Assembly (NCBI GenBank): GCA_021203425.1
Contig: JAJQBF010000075.1
Span: 1-6,788 of the forward strand
Source: Clostridiales bacterium
GTDB lineage: Bacteria > Bacillota > Clostridia > Lachnospirales > CAG-274
Direction: 5' to 3'
DNA: 6,788 nucleotides
The notes under the pieces were generated by a model. That model ran no database searches, was not told where the DNA came from, and saw nothing but the letters and a program-made list of their open reading frames with translations. Position numbers and translations under genes: made by a program. Positions 6,320-6,788 of the stretch are shown one piece after another (position 1 is the stretch's first letter; each line of letters opens with the position of its first letter).

Positions 6320-6571
6320 TTACACCTTTATATACTGATTATAATTAATTTTCTTAAAGCCCAGCTTTTCATAAAGCTTAACAGCCCCTATTTTGTTGGG
6401 TCTTACCTCTAAACGGAACTTACATTCCGGGTGTGTTCTGAAAACGTAATACAAATATTGTGTTCCGAAACCCATACCTCTGTAGTCAGGCTTTACATAA
6501 AGCTCGTCAATAAGGCAGACTGTTCCGCCGGCTTCGCAGCTGTAGAAAAATGTCAGAAGACCATAGCCCAC
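6320..6571 (-). pseudogene. GNAT N-acetyltransferase, C-terminal part (frameshifted gene)
   Basis: Encodes 83 aa with the acetyl-CoA-binding core of a GNAT enzyme: CLIDELYVKPDYRGMGFG (19-36), containing the R-G-x-G-x-G pyrophosphate loop, then NKIGAVKLYEKLGFKK, the usual helix and strand near the C-terminus. GNAT enzymes move an acetyl group from acetyl-CoA to an amine; the acceptor here cannot be predicted. The GTG at 6571 is inside the fold and has no SD. The frame is open further upstream and reads NPLIKGYIFENSAEIVGYGL after the frameshift at 6617-6621, so the real start is the ATG at 6755. Restored length is about 144 aa, normal for the family. Confidence 0.75.
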
Positions 6572-6602
6572 TATTTCCGCCGAGTTTTCAAAAATATAGC
6601 CC

Positions 6603-6755
6603 TTAATTAAGGGATTCCCCCTTCATAATTTCATCAAAAGTATCTGTTCTGTATTTTTCGGGAATATCCCTTATAACCGAACCGCCGCAGTAAAACCTCT
6701 TCGACATAATTAAAAAATCCTGTCTGTCATCTTCTCTGAATTCCCTTATATTCAT
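6603..6755 (-). pseudogene. GNAT N-acetyltransferase, N-terminal part (frameshifted gene)
   Basis: An ATG at 6753-6755 follows GGAAGGAG (complement of 6766-6773) with 10 nt spacing. The frame gives 50 aa (MNIREFREDDRQDFLIMSKR and on to DEIMKGESLN) and stops at TAA 6603-6605. The first strand and helix pattern (IREFREDDRQDFLIM) is the normal GNAT beginning. Reading GGGG instead of GGGGG at 6617-6621 turns KGESLN-stop into KGNPLIKGYIF and joins the C-terminal part. The lesion is therefore one extra G on the coding strand. Confidence 0.7.
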
Positions 6756-6788
6756 AAAATCAAAACTCCTTCCCTTTACAGATAATAG

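Noticed and set aside
6617..6621. Phase variation by slippage at the G5/C5 runs
   Set aside because: Runs of five are too short for typical hypermutable tracts, and similar runs in the AIR-synthase-like and SpoIID ORFs are in frame.

Overview
The window looks like a chromosomal segment of a low-to-mid GC Firmicute, most likely an anaerobic Clostridia member. The evidence is the family content (VanW-like exported protein, clostridial AIR-synthase-like protein, YoaK/DUF1275 membrane protein, SpoIID/LytB-domain lipoprotein), AGGAGG-type ribosome binding sites, and AT-rich intergenic DNA. This is a family-level inference, not a species call. I see no mobile element, CRISPR array, tRNA or rRNA.

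Plus strand, 155-3259: a compact three-gene cluster. It holds a membrane-anchored VanW-domain protein (155-1528), a cytoplasmic AIR-synthase/HypE-like protein (1551-2543, 22 nt downstream) and a DUF1275 membrane protein (2546-3259, 2 nt downstream). The DUF1275 gene is cut by one in-frame TGA at 2825-2827, where a tryptophan is probably expected, so it appears as two pieces. The cluster ends at an 11-bp hairpin (3263-3295), which probably also terminates the convergent minus-strand operon.

Minus strand, 6136 down to 3279: a large lipoprotein gene followed by a YfcE-like metallophosphoesterase. The lipoprotein should run from an ATG at 6136, with a strong SD and a lipobox, to a TGA at 3950-3952 that overlaps the phosphoesterase ATG by 4 nt. 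It would encode a signal peptide, one S-layer-homology-like repeat, a region I do not recognise and a SpoIID/LytB domain. As given it carries three lesions: a TAG at codon 53, a frameshift near 5804-5816 and a frameshift near 4005-4012. The longest intact ORF is 3988-5718.

Minus strand, 6755 down to 6320: a GNAT acetyltransferase gene, split by a single-base frameshift at a C5 run (6617-6621, G5 on the coding strand). Between it and the lipoprotein gene are 183 non-coding bases with a perfect 14-bp inverted repeat (6191-6204 / 6234-6247). It encloses 29 bp and carries a TATAAT hexamer in each arm.

The most notable pattern is five reading-frame lesions between 2825 and 6621, in three genes that otherwise retain their conserved motifs, and none in the first 2.5 kb. 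Either this part of the sequence has uncorrected errors or these genes were inactivated very recently. The inverted repeat is the best candidate for an undescribed regulatory element. I do not see strong evidence for a wholly new multi-gene system.
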